The position numbers and the translations under genes were made by a program. Below, one piece after another: positions 16,957 to 25,631 of a stretch of 43,111 nt of DNA. Position 1 is the first letter of the stretch, and each line of letters begins with the position of its first letter. This DNA is from Pseudomonas sp. GL-B-19 (lineage in GTDB: Bacteria > Pseudomonadota > Gammaproteobacteria > Pseudomonadales > Pseudomonadaceae). Location: positions 1 through 43,111 of the forward strand of contig NZ_JAHBDK010000047.1 of the NCBI RefSeq assembly GCF_019956415.1, given 5' to 3'. Below the pieces are notes generated by a model, which saw nothing but the letters and a program-made list of their open reading frames with translations, had not been told where the DNA came from and ran no database searches.

Positions 16957-17415
16957 GTGGACGCGTCGGCCATGGCAGGCACCGGCATGCACCCACCGTT
17001 GTTCGAGCGACTCGCCTCAAGCGAGGTCGACACGGTGCTGGAGTTCGACCTTCAGGGCCTGCTCGACTCGGTCCGCACGGAACTGCTGCGCCTGTTCAAC
17101 ACCCGACGCAGGCCACTGGCGCTCACCTCCCCGCCGAGCATTCTCGACTACGGCATCGCTGACTGGACCGCCCTGCAACAGCAGCGCAGCGATGACCGTC
17201 GTCAATTGACGCGGGACGTGCGCGAGGCGATCTACCATTTCGAACCGCGCCTGAAACTGGGTGAGGTTCAGGTCGACCCGGTGCCCGGCCATCCGCAGCA
17301 ACTGAGCATCAGGCTGATCGGGAAGCTACGCAGCGGCCGGCAGCACTGGCCGGTGGCATTTGTCATCGAGAAGGTCAGCGATGGCCTTGAGGTGCGTCAT
17401 GAGCGACTCGATTGA
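16957..17415 (+). CDS. tssE: T6SS baseplate protein TssE (gp25-like)
   Basis: A baseplate protein related to phage T4 gp25 that nucleates sheath assembly. The family core is clear: LFNTRRRPLALTSPPSILDY followed by GIADWTAL, and FEPRL later. As drawn it starts with GTG directly after the hcp stop (152 aa). ATG codons at 16972 and 16987 are in the same frame and equally possible; none has a strong ribosome site, so translation is probably coupled to hcp. The 3' end overlaps the tssF start by 17 bases. Confidence 0.9.
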   Translation: MDASAMAGTGMHPPLFERLASSEVDTVLEFDLQGLLDSVRTELLRLFNTRRRPLALTSPPSILDYGIADWTALQQQRSDDRRQLTRDVREAIYHFEPRLKLGEVQVDPVPGHPQQLSIRLIGKLRSGRQHWPVAFVIEKVSDGLEVRHERLD

Positions 17416-19192
17416 CCCGCAACTGCTCGACTACTACCAACGGGAACTGACCTGGTTGCGTCACGCCGGGAGTATTTTCGCCGAGCGCTACCCCAAGGTC
17501 GCCAGGCGCCTTGAACTGTCACCCGATGAATGCCCGGACCCGCACGTCGAGCGGCTGCTGGAAGGTTTTGCGCTGTTGGCGGCGCGCCTGCAACGCCGTC
17601 TCGATGATGACTACGCTGAATTCAGCGATGCGTTGCTCGAACAGCTTTACCCGTTAGCCATGCGCCCTCTACCATCGTGCTCCATCGTGCAGTTCGAACC
17701 GGACCTGAGCAAAGGCAACCTGGCCGGCGGCTACCCGCTGCCCCGGGACACACCGTTGTTCGTCACCACGAGCAAAGGCGAAAGCATTCACTTTCGCACC
17801 AGCGCCGCGGTTCGGCTGTGGCCCGTGGAAATCAACGAAGCGCTGCTGCTGGGTAGCGACGAAGCCCAGGCCCTGACCGGCGTTGTTCAAGCGCGTTCGG
17901 CGCTGCGCCTGAGTTTGCGGTGCCTCGGTGAAAACCAATGGTCGGCGCTGGGCATCGAACAATTGCGCGTGCATTTGACCGCCTCACCGATGATAAACGC
18001 CTGCCTGTATGACCTGCTCGGTGCCCATGCCGTGAAGGTACTGGCCGGCCCGGTCGGCAGTGTGCCCAACGTGCTGACGGGGCTGCCCCGGATCGTCGGT
18101 TTTGCCAGCGATGAAGTGCTGCTGCCGGACGAAGACGGTGTGCACCCGGGCATGCGTTTGCTCGCCGAGTACTTTGCCTTCCCGGACAAATTCAACTTCT
18201 TCGACCTTCCACTGGCAGGCGCCACCAGCGACAGCCAGACGCTTTATCTGTACATCGTCTTCGATCGCGCGCCCAGCAGCCGTTTACACCTTCAGGCCAG
18301 CGATATTGCGCTGGGCTGCGCGCCGGTGATCAACCTGTTTCCACGCACCTCGGAGCCTCTGCGCCCGGACGGCACCCGCAGCGAATACCGCCTGGTCGCC
18401 GACAGCCACCGGGAAAACAGCGTCGAGATCCATAGCATCCGGGCGATGCGCGCCAGTTCCAGCCAAGGTGTGCAACGAGTGCCGGCCTATTACGGCAGTC
18501 AGCACAGTGGCGCCGATAAGCAATGCTACTGGCATGCGCGACGAGTCAGCAGCATGACCCCCAATCGCCTCGGCACCGACCTGCTGGTGAGTCTGGTGGA
18601 CACGCGACTCGATCCGCTGTCGGAGGCCATTGAATACAGCCTCACCGCCGAACTGCTCTGCACCAATCGACACTTGGCCCAGAGCCTTCCAGCTGGTACA
18701 CCGCTGGGTTTCGAACGTCCGGGTCCGGTGGCCTGGGCGCGCCTGCGCAATCCACCCAGCCCGCAGAGCTTGCCGCGCCTGGACGGCGAATCGCGCTGGC
18801 GGCTGGTGTCGCAACTGACCCTCAATCATCTTTCATTGGTCGAAGGGCCGCAGGCACTGGATGCGCTCAAGGAAATCCTGCAGTTGCACAACCTGCGTGA
18901 CGAGGCCAGCGCCTGGCGGCAAATCGAGGGCTTATTGAGTTTGGGTTGCGAACGGGTGATTGGCCATGTCGGCGAAGACGCCTGGCGCGGCTGGCGTAAT
19001 GGGCTGGAGGTTCAACTGCAACTCGATCCACAACATTTTGTGGGCAGCAGCGCAGTGTTGTTTTCAGCGGTGCTGGCGCAGTTCTTTTCACTCTATGCCA
19101 CGGCCAACCGCTTCGTGCGCACGGTGCTGGTTCAATCAAACAAGGAGGTCAAGACATGGCAACCCCTAGCCGGCATGCCGCTGTCCCTCTGA
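17399..19192 (+). CDS. tssF: T6SS baseplate wedge protein TssF
   Basis: A 597-aa component of the TssEFGK wedge. It begins SIDPQLLDYYQRELTWLRH, the universal TssF N-terminus, followed by FAERYPKVARRL and PDPHVERLLEGFALLAARLQ. The ATG 17399 has GAGG 6 bases upstream and matches the family start; the open frame extends slightly further left. It overlaps tssE by 17 bases and tssG by 37 bases, so the three are translationally linked. Confidence 0.94.
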   Translation: MSDSIDPQLLDYYQRELTWLRHAGSIFAERYPKVARRLELSPDECPDPHVERLLEGFALLAARLQRRLDDDYAEFSDALLEQLYPLAMRPLPSCSIVQFEPDLSKGNLAGGYPLPRDTPLFVTTSKGESIHFRTSAAVRLWPVEINEALLLGSDEAQALTGVVQARSALRLSLRCLGENQWSALGIEQLRVHLTASPMINACLYDLLGAHAVKVLAGPVGSVPNVLTGLPRIVGFASDEVLLPDEDGVHPGMRLLAEYFAFPDKFNFFDLPLAGATSDSQTLYLYIVFDRAPSSRLHLQASDIALGCAPVINLFPRTSEPLRPDGTRSEYRLVADSHRENSVEIHSIRAMRASSSQGVQRVPAYYGSQHSGADKQCYWHARRVSSMTPNRLGTDLLVSLVDTRLDPLSEAIEYSLTAELLCTNRHLAQSLPAGTPLGFERPGPVAWARLRNPPSPQSLPRLDGESRWRLVSQLTLNHLSLVEGPQALDALKEILQLHNLRDEASAWRQIEGLLSLGCERVIGHVGEDAWRGWRNGLEVQLQLDPQHFVGSSAVLFSAVLAQFFSLYATANRFVRTVLVQSNKEVKTWQPLAGMPLSL

Positions 19193-20181
19193 ACCTGAGC
19201 CAACGGCTGCGACGTGACCCCCAAGCGTTCGAATTATTGCAGGCGTTATTGCTGCTGGAACGCGAACACCCCCAGGCCGAATCCCTCGGCAGCGGCACCG
19301 CCCCTCAAGCGGAAGCACTGCGCCTGCGCGGGCCGTTGACGCCGCTGTTCTCCGCCAGCGAAATCGAAAGCCTGACCCAGGAACCCGACCAGCAACCGAT
19401 CCTCAGCACGCCGGTGTTCGGCCTCGGCGGCCCTGACGGCCCCCTGCCTTACGCCTATCAGGAATGGTTGCAGCAGCGGGCTCGGGCCAAGGACTTCGCA
19501 CCGGCCGAATTCCTCGACCTGTTCCAGCATCGGTTACTGAGCCTGCTGTACAAGGTGATGCGCAAACACCGGATCGCCGTGGGTTTCACCGTACCCGCCG
19601 CGTCGCCGGTGCAGGCGCAATTGAGGGCGCTGACCGGCCTGCTGCCCAAAGCCTTGCAGGAACGTCAGGCCATTCCTGATTCCGCCGTGCTGGCGTGCAG
19701 CGCGCTGTTTGCTGACGGCCGTCGCTCCCTCGCCGGTTTCGCCGCCATTGTGCGCGAACAGTTCGAACTGCCCGTGCAACTGAGTGCTTATGAAGGGGCG
19801 TGGCGCGAGATTCCGCCCGCCAGTCGCAGCCGCATGATCCCGGGCGGCCGCAACCTGCAACTGGGCCGGACAGCGGTGGCCGGCACCCGGGTCTGGGATG
19901 AACACGCAGGCATCCGGCTGACACTGGGTCCGTTGTCCTCGTCCCAGGCGGCGAGGTTTTTGCCTGACGGCGAATCGCACCCGGCGCTGGCCAGCCTCAG
20001 CGCCCTGTATTTCGGCCCGGACCTGGATTGCACGTTGGTGTTGCTGGTGCGTGGTGCCGGCCCGATAAAACTTGGTCGCGACGCACCGCCGCAGCTCGGC
20101 TGGAATGGCGGTTTGCAACGACAAACCAGCCTTGCCGTGCAACGCATCGAAACCCGTCTTCGACAGCTGGAGATCACCTGA
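19156..20181 (+). CDS. tssG: T6SS baseplate wedge protein TssG
   Basis: A 341-aa partner of TssF in the baseplate wedge. The N-terminal FELLQALLLLERE segment, VFGLGGPDGPLPYAYQEWL and FLDLFQHRLLSLLYK are hallmarks of the family. AAGGAGGT lies 7 bases before ATG, the strongest ribosome site in the operon, within the tssF coding end. It ends 2 bases before the clpV ATG. Confidence 0.94.
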   Translation: MATPSRHAAVPLNLSQRLRRDPQAFELLQALLLLEREHPQAESLGSGTAPQAEALRLRGPLTPLFSASEIESLTQEPDQQPILSTPVFGLGGPDGPLPYAYQEWLQQRARAKDFAPAEFLDLFQHRLLSLLYKVMRKHRIAVGFTVPAASPVQAQLRALTGLLPKALQERQAIPDSAVLACSALFADGRRSLAGFAAIVREQFELPVQLSAYEGAWREIPPASRSRMIPGGRNLQLGRTAVAGTRVWDEHAGIRLTLGPLSSSQAARFLPDGESHPALASLSALYFGPDLDCTLVLLVRGAGPIKLGRDAPPQLGWNGGLQRQTSLAVQRIETRLRQLEIT

Positions 20182-20183
20182 AC

Positions 20184-22727
20184 ATGGAACTGGCCAGCCT
20201 GATCGGACGCCTCAATCCGGACAACCGCCGCGCCCTGGAACGCGCGGCTCAACGCTGTCTGCAACGAGGTCATCACTACGTTGAAATCGAACATTTGCTG
20301 CTGGAGCTGCTGGACATTGAAGGCGGTGACTTCGCTTATTTGCTGCCGCGCTTCGGCCTGGAGCGCGATGCCCTGATGGCGGAAATCAACAAGGCCCTGG
20401 AGTTGTTCAAATCCGGCAGCACCCGCACCCCGGCGCTCTCGGCGCAAACCATCGGCCTGCTCGAAGACGCGGTGGTGCACGCCAGTGTGTTGGGGCTGGA
20501 CAGTATCCGTTCCGGTCTGTTGCTACTGGCCTTGATCGACCGCGACGAGCGCCGCAGTTTGCTCCTCAACAGTGCCTCGTCGCTGTTGAAAATCCCCCGG
20601 GAAGCGCTGCGCAGCAACCTGCTGGAATGGACCGAAAGCTCTCGCGAACACGTCGGTGGAACGCGTCCTTCAGCGGCGGGCCATTCCGCGCCAAAACAGG
20701 ATTCTGTGCTGGACCAATACACCCAGGACCTGACCGCCGACGCCCATGCCGGACGTATCGATCCCATCGTCGGCCGCGACGGCGAGATCCGCCAGTGCAT
20801 CGACATCCTGCTACGCCGCCGGCAGAACAACCCGATCCTGGTCGGTGCGCCGGGCGTGGGCAAGACCGCTGTAGTCGAAGGGCTGGCCTTGCGCATCGCC
20901 GCCGGGGATGTGCCACCGTCTTTGCAGGAAGTCAGCCTGCGCGTACTCGACCTCGGCTTGTTGCAAGCAGGCGCTGGGGTCAAAGGCGAGTTCGAACAGC
21001 GCCTCAAAGGCGTGATTGACGCGGTGCGTAGCGCCGACAAGCCAATCATTCTGTTTATCGACGAAGCCCACACCCTGATTGGCGCTGGCGGCGCGGAAGG
21101 CGGCAGCGACGCAGCCAATCTGCTCAAGCCGGCATTGGCCCGTGGCGAACTGCGCACCCTGGCCGCAACGACCTGGCTTGAGTACAAAAAATACTTCGAG
21201 AAAGACCCGGCCCTCGCCCGGCGTTTTCAGTTGGTACAAGTCGAGGAACCAGACGAAACCACTGCTGTGGAAATGCTCCGTGGCGTCGCCGCCAAACTCG
21301 AACAGCACCACGGCGTGCAAGTGCTGGACGCCGCCATCCACGAAGCGGTGAAACTGTCCCATCGCTACATCTCCGGACGCCAGTTGCCGGACAAGGCCAT
21401 CAGCGTGCTCGACACCGCCTGCGCCCGGGTCGCCCTCGGCCAGCACGACGTGCCACCACCGCTGGAAAGCCTGCGCCATCGGCAAAACAGCCTCAAGGAT
21501 GAGGTCGAGCGCTTGCGTCGGGAGCAAGCTACCGGACTCGATCACCGTGAACGGATCACCCTGCTGGAAAGCGAATCCGTCGCCAACGTGCAGGCCATTC
21601 GCGAATTGGAAACCCGCTGGAACGAAGAGCGGGTCGCCGTGCGTGAACTGCTGGAAACCCGTCGCCAGTTACTCGCCTTGAGCGAACGCGCTGACAGCGA
21701 CAAACCGGACGAAGCCACCGACAGCCGCATCGATCACCTGGCCGCCGAACTGGTGCGCCTGGAAGCCGGACTCGACGCCATTCGCCAGGATGACCCTCTG
21801 GTGCCAGAGCAGGTTGACACCAAAACCGTCGCCGCCGTCATTGCCGGATGGACCGGTATCCCGGTCGGCAAGATGCTAGCCGACGAAGCCCACGCCGTGC
21901 GCACCCTCGGCCAACGCATGGGGTTGCGCGTTATGGGACAAAGCGTTGCGTTGGGCACCATCGCCCAGCGTTTACAGGCCTACCGCGCCGGCCTCACCGA
22001 CCCGCAAAAACCGGTCGGCGTATTCCTGCTGGTCGGCCCCACCGGCGTCGGTAAAACCGAAACCGCTTACGCCCTGGCCGACGCGTTGTACGGTGGCGAA
22101 CGCAACCTGATCAGCATCAATCTCTCGGAATACCAGGAAGCCCACACCGTCAGCCAACTCAAAGGCGCCCCGCCCGGCTACGTCGGTTACGGCAGCGGTG
22201 GCGTGCTCACCGAAGCGGTACGGCGTAAACCTTATTCGGTGGTGCTGCTCGACGAAATTGAAAAGGCCCACCCGGATGTGCTCGAAGCCTTCTACAACGT
22301 CTTCGACAAAGGCGTCATGGAGGACGGAACCGGGTTGGTGGTGGACTTCAAAAACACTGTGATGCTCGCCACCAGTAACGTCGGTGCTGAATTGTTGCTC
22401 GACACACCGGTCGCGCAACTGGGCACCGACGCCTTCAACGAAGCGTTGCACAAAGTGCTGCTGCAAGCGTTTCGCCCGGCGTTTCTGGCACGCATGACGG
22501 TGGTGGCGTATCGGCCGCTGGATGAGGCGACGCTGGAAGGGATTGTGCTGGCGAAGCTGGAGAAATTGCGCGGGCGCTACAAGGCCGCAACCGGGAAACA
22601 ATTCGAATTTGATGCAGGGATTGTGCAGGCGGTGTTGGCCAAGTGCAGCGCGGCTGGGGCAAGGGATGTTGAGAATGTGTTGATGACGCAGGTGACGGGG
22701 AAGTTGGCGGAATGGGTGTTGGAGTGA
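20184..22727 (+). CDS. clpV: T6SS AAA+ ATPase ClpV (TssH)
   Basis: An 847-aa Clp/Hsp100-type unfoldase that disassembles the contracted TssBC sheath. The N-domain (about 1-150) binds TssC in known systems. The first AAA+ domain has Walker A GAPGVGKTAVVEGLA near residue 220 and Walker B LFIDEAHTLIGAGG. A middle coiled coil (about 425-540) follows. The second AAA+ domain has GPTGVGKTETAYALA near residue 618 and VVLLDEIEKAHPDVLEAFYN. Both ATPase sites look intact. The ATG at 20184 is the family start; the frame is open further left. Its last 50 bases are partly repeated 160 bases downstream (see the repeat at 22843). Confidence 0.95.
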   Translation: MELASLIGRLNPDNRRALERAAQRCLQRGHHYVEIEHLLLELLDIEGGDFAYLLPRFGLERDALMAEINKALELFKSGSTRTPALSAQTIGLLEDAVVHASVLGLDSIRSGLLLLALIDRDERRSLLLNSASSLLKIPREALRSNLLEWTESSREHVGGTRPSAAGHSAPKQDSVLDQYTQDLTADAHAGRIDPIVGRDGEIRQCIDILLRRRQNNPILVGAPGVGKTAVVEGLALRIAAGDVPPSLQEVSLRVLDLGLLQAGAGVKGEFEQRLKGVIDAVRSADKPIILFIDEAHTLIGAGGAEGGSDAANLLKPALARGELRTLAATTWLEYKKYFEKDPALARRFQLVQVEEPDETTAVEMLRGVAAKLEQHHGVQVLDAAIHEAVKLSHRYISGRQLPDKAISVLDTACARVALGQHDVPPPLESLRHRQNSLKDEVERLRREQATGLDHRERITLLESESVANVQAIRELETRWNEERVAVRELLETRRQLLALSERADSDKPDEATDSRIDHLAAELVRLEAGLDAIRQDDPLVPEQVDTKTVAAVIAGWTGIPVGKMLADEAHAVRTLGQRMGLRVMGQSVALGTIAQRLQAYRAGLTDPQKPVGVFLLVGPTGVGKTETAYALADALYGGERNLISINLSEYQEAHTVSQLKGAPPGYVGYGSGGVLTEAVRRKPYSVVLLDEIEKAHPDVLEAFYNVFDKGVMEDGTGLVVDFKNTVMLATSNVGAELLLDTPVAQLGTDAFNEALHKVLLQAFRPAFLARMTVVAYRPLDEATLEGIVLAKLEKLRGRYKAATGKQFEFDAGIVQAVLAKCSAAGARDVENVLMTQVTGKLAEWVLE
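22682..22697 (+). repeat. Direct repeat, copy 1 (inside the clpV 3' end)
   Basis: GATGACGCAGGTGACG inside the last codons of clpV. An identical 16-base copy lies at 22843-22858, and the similarity continues imperfectly for about 28 more bases after each copy (GAAGTTGG versus GAAAGTTGG and so on). Confidence 0.8.
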
Positions 22728-22764
22728 AGAGGATGCAACCCACTTCGTTTTTAGGGCCATGAGA

Positions 22765-22831
22765 AAGGGGATGGATTTAATGATCAAGCGCCGTGGATGG
22801 CTCACGCAGGCGAAAAAATATCCATCCCCTT
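22765..22831. repeat. 12-bp inverted repeat, RAYT-element-like ends
   Basis: AAGGGGATGGAT (22765-22776) and its exact complement (22820-22831) flank 43 bases. Ends of the form GGGGAxxGATTTA are, from memory, common around REP-associated tyrosine transposase elements in proteobacteria. No transposase is present. The right arm is not followed by a U run long enough for a good terminator, although TTATTTT follows, so weak termination after clpV is possible. Confidence 0.6.
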
Positions 22832-22842
22832 ATTTTCATGTG

Positions 22843-22886
22843 GATGACGCAGGTGACGAGAAAGTTGGTGCAGTGAGTAGTGGAAT
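22843..22886 (+). repeat. Decayed partial duplication of the clpV 3' end
   Basis: The first 16 bases equal clpV bases 22682-22697, and the following part is a diverged copy of the rest of the clpV tail. It is non-coding here. It marks the left edge of the AT-richer segment holding the two small genes before vgrG, and looks like a scar of insertion or unequal recombination. Confidence 0.65.
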
Positions 22887-22951
22887 AAAAACATATTTTC
22901 CAGGCGCTGATCCGACAACCTCACGAAAACACTGAAACTCAGGAGGAGAAT

Positions 22952-23257
22952 ATGCCGCTAACCTACTCACAGCATGCCATTGATCGCATGTATGAAAGAA
23001 GCATAACCACGTCTTTTGTGGAGGCGACCGTTGGCAATGGAAATTATGTCTTGCAGGCACACAACACCAGGCTTTACAGCGCCGCATACCAATACCAGAA
23101 CACCATAGCCGTGCCTGTACTAAACTATTGGGGCCAACAATTATTTGCGCCTAACTACATGCCCCTTTTTAATTATCAAGTTGTTTTAAATAGCTTTACA
23201 GTTTCCGTAGTTACCGATGCTGCTGGCACACACGTAGTGACGGTTTGGTGGACTTGA
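22952..23257 (+). CDS. DUF4258-like small protein, putative toxin of a two-gene cassette
   Basis: A 101-aa product. The N-terminal YSQHAIDRMYERSITTSFVE matches the pattern of DUF4258 proteins (conserved His, then RM..R.I and a hydrophobic helix), and the end SFTVSVVTDAAGTHVVTVWW matches their closing strands. DUF4258 domains occur as single small proteins and at the C-termini of polymorphic toxins, from memory; biochemical activity is not firmly established. AGGAGGAG lies 5-6 bases before ATG. The gene is visibly AT-richer than clpV and vgrG. It is followed after 55 bases by a DUF2283-like gene. The family call is from motif memory and needs a profile search. Confidence 0.6.
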   Translation: MPLTYSQHAIDRMYERSITTSFVEATVGNGNYVLQAHNTRLYSAAYQYQNTIAVPVLNYWGQQLFAPNYMPLFNYQVVLNSFTVSVVTDAAGTHVVTVWWT

Positions 23258-23312
23258 AATAAACAACAGCCATTCAAATCAGATATAACTTGAAGAGCAC
23301 TGAGGAAACATA

Positions 23313-23564
23313 ATGACAACGCAAATCACCAACAACCCGGACTCCAATTCGGCCTACATGAAGTTCTCTAAAGAAAAGGTAGCCTACACCCTGCCTATCG
23401 ATGAAGGAGTTCTTGCTGACTACGATAAAGACGGAGGCGTTGTGGGCATAGAAGTTATATTTCTTTCGCAATGGAAAAACCTGAACTGGAGTGAATTCCA
23501 CGCGAAAGCCATGCAAAAAACCAAAGGTGGCGCCAAAAAGCCGACCCCTAAGATGTCCAAATAA
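23313..23564 (+). CDS. DUF2283-like small protein, putative antitoxin/immunity partner
   Basis: An 83-aa product. Residues 14-50 contain AYMKFSKEKVAYT and IDEGVLADYDKDGGVVGIEV, the typical DUF2283 core (y-i-L-s...; v.....V.l..D.dG.ivGIEi). A basic Lys-rich tail (residues 66-83) is added. DUF2283 genes often sit beside DUF4258 genes, from memory, which suggests a toxin-antitoxin-like pair. AT-richer than the T6SS genes on either side. It ends 45 bases before vgrG, on the same strand. Whether it neutralises the upstream product is inference. Confidence 0.65.
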   Translation: MTTQITNNPDSNSAYMKFSKEKVAYTLPIDEGVLADYDKDGGVVGIEVIFLSQWKNLNWSEFHAKAMQKTKGGAKKPTPKMSK

Positions 23565-23609
23565 ATATCCTGCGGCTTTGTTATTTCATAAGTTCTTTAT
23601 AGGCTCACG

Positions 23610-25619
23610 ATGCCCAGGTCCACCAACAGCAACACGCCCCTTTCCCTCACCGCCGCCTCGCTGTCGGCACTTTACCCTGAGACATTGTCCGGTGAAGAAG
23701 CGCTCAATAAATTGGGCTCGCAAACCCTCAACGGCCTCAACGATGGCGCCTCACTAACGCTATCCACCGCCATCGCCACTCACGTCACGTCGACCCTGCA
23801 CAACGATACCCTGAGTCGCCCGATGGATGCGCTGGTCGCTGAAATCAGCCAGCTCCCCGCCGATGCCACCGCCGAGCGCTATCAACTGATGCTGCGCCCA
23901 TGGTTATGGTGGCTAACGTTGGCCAGCAACAACCGCGTCTTCCAGAACCTTGCCACCTCAGACATCGTCACCACGATTTTCAAGGCCCACGGATTCACCG
24001 ACTTCCTGCTGAAACTCACCGGCAGCTACACCCCGCGAGAATACTGCGTGCAGTACGGCGAAACCGACTTTGCGTTCGTTTCGCGCCTTCTGGAAGAAGA
24101 CGGAATTTTCTGGTTTTACACCCATGAAGACGGCAAGCACACGCTGGTGCTGGGGGACAGTAACGATGCATTCCCGCCGATCCCCAACGGGCCGAAAGTC
24201 AATTATCTCGGTCAGCAAATGGGTGAGCGCGAACTGCACGGCATTCGCTCAGGCCAGGTGTGCATGCAAGCGGTCGCCGGGGTGTATCGGGCGACGGATT
24301 ACGAATTCACCACGCCGACCACGTCGCTGTACAGCCAGGCTGAAGCAGTCGCCGGGCCACGGTCGATGTACGAGCATCCCGGCAGCTACAACGCCAAGGC
24401 TCGGGGCGATTCGTTAACCAAGCAGCGAGTCGATGGATTGCGCAGTCAGGAGAAGCGCTTTGTCGGTGAAAGTGACTGTCGCTGGCTGGTGCCGGGGCAT
24501 TGGTTCACCCTCGCCGGTCATGATGACGCGACGCTGAATATTGATTGGGTGGTGACAGTGGTCACTCACGAAGCCAGCCACGACGGCTACCAGAATCGCT
24601 TCGAAGCGTTCCCCAAAGCCACACCGTTCCGGCCGCAGCGAACCACGCCAAAACCGCGAATGCACACTCAGACCGCCATCGTTGTCGGTAAGGCTGGCGA
24701 AGAAATCTGGACCGACGAATACGGCCGCATAAAGTTGCAGTTCCCGTGGGATCGCGACGGCAAGAACGATGAAACCAGTTCCTGTTGGGTCCGGGTGGTA
24801 TTGCCCTGGAGCGGCAAAGGGTTTGGGATGCAGTTCATCCCGCGCATCGGTCAGGAAGTGATCGTGACCTTTATCGATGGCGATCCGGATCGGCCGCTGG
24901 TGACCGGTTGCGTCTACAACGGCGACAACGCCCTGCCCTATGCGCTACCGGCGAATCAGACCCAGTCCGGGATCAAGACCCAATCGTCCAAGGGCGGCGG
25001 CGGTTTCAACGAGTTGCGCTTCGAGGACAAGAAAGACGCCGAAGAGGTGTTTCTCCAGGCACAGAAAGATCTGAAGATCAACGTGCTCAACGACACCACC
25101 GCCACTGTCGGCCACGACGAAACCCTGACGGTGCAGAACGCCCGCACGCGCACGGTGAAGGAAGGCGACGAAACCGTGACCCTGGAAAAAGGCAAACGCA
25201 GCGTGACGATCCAGACCGGCAGCGACAGCCTCGACGTGAAAGACAGCCGTACGGTGAAGGTCGGCGCCGACCAGACTCATAGCACCGGCGGTAACTACGA
25301 ACACAAGGTCACCGGTGACTACAGCCTGACTGTGGATGGCAATCTGACCATAAAAGTAACCGGCACCTTGACCCTGCAAAGTGGCGGCAGCTTCTCAATC
25401 AAGAGCGGCGCGGATCTGGCGGCACAGGCCAGTACCTCGATCAGCCAAAAGGCCGGTACGTCCCTGAGCAATCAGGCCGGTACCTCGTTGGAAAACAAGG
25501 CCGGCACGACAATGACCAACGATGCCGGGATCAGCCTGACCAACAAGGCCGCCGCTTCGCAGACCGTGGATGGCGGCGGCATGCTGACCATCAAGGGTGG
25601 TCTTGTGCAGGTCAACTGA
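23610..25619 (+). CDS. vgrG: T6SS spike protein VgrG (TssI)
   Basis: A 669-aa trimeric spike protein. The gp27-like part includes LMLRPWLWWLTLASNNRVFQ, YCVQYGETDFAFVSRLLEED and GIFWFYTH. The gp5-like OB domain has EIWTDEYGRIKLQFPWDRDG, CWVRVVLPWSGKGFG and FIPRIGQEVIVTFIDGDPDR, all standard. The C-terminal beta-prism shows long periodic repeats (residues 475 onward, ending AGTSLSNQ, AGTSLENK, AGTTMTND). No effector domain follows, so it is a structural rather than evolved VgrG. The ribosome site is weak. Next comes the YwqK-like gene after 12 bases. Confidence 0.95.
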   Translation: MPRSTNSNTPLSLTAASLSALYPETLSGEEALNKLGSQTLNGLNDGASLTLSTAIATHVTSTLHNDTLSRPMDALVAEISQLPADATAERYQLMLRPWLWWLTLASNNRVFQNLATSDIVTTIFKAHGFTDFLLKLTGSYTPREYCVQYGETDFAFVSRLLEEDGIFWFYTHEDGKHTLVLGDSNDAFPPIPNGPKVNYLGQQMGERELHGIRSGQVCMQAVAGVYRATDYEFTTPTTSLYSQAEAVAGPRSMYEHPGSYNAKARGDSLTKQRVDGLRSQEKRFVGESDCRWLVPGHWFTLAGHDDATLNIDWVVTVVTHEASHDGYQNRFEAFPKATPFRPQRTTPKPRMHTQTAIVVGKAGEEIWTDEYGRIKLQFPWDRDGKNDETSSCWVRVVLPWSGKGFGMQFIPRIGQEVIVTFIDGDPDRPLVTGCVYNGDNALPYALPANQTQSGIKTQSSKGGGGFNELRFEDKKDAEEVFLQAQKDLKINVLNDTTATVGHDETLTVQNARTRTVKEGDETVTLEKGKRSVTIQTGSDSLDVKDSRTVKVGADQTHSTGGNYEHKVTGDYSLTVDGNLTIKVTGTLTLQSGGSFSIKSGADLAAQASTSISQKAGTSLSNQAGTSLENKAGTTMTNDAGISLTNKAAASQTVDGGGMLTIKGGLVQVN

Positions 25620-25631
25620 CAAGGAGAACCC

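Noticed and set aside
22780..22935. A 51-codon open frame (MIKRRGWLTQ...) between clpV and the DUF4258-like gene, with AAGGGG upstream.
   Set aside because: It runs through the inverted repeat and the duplicated clpV tail, and resembles no family; its composition is explained by those repeats.
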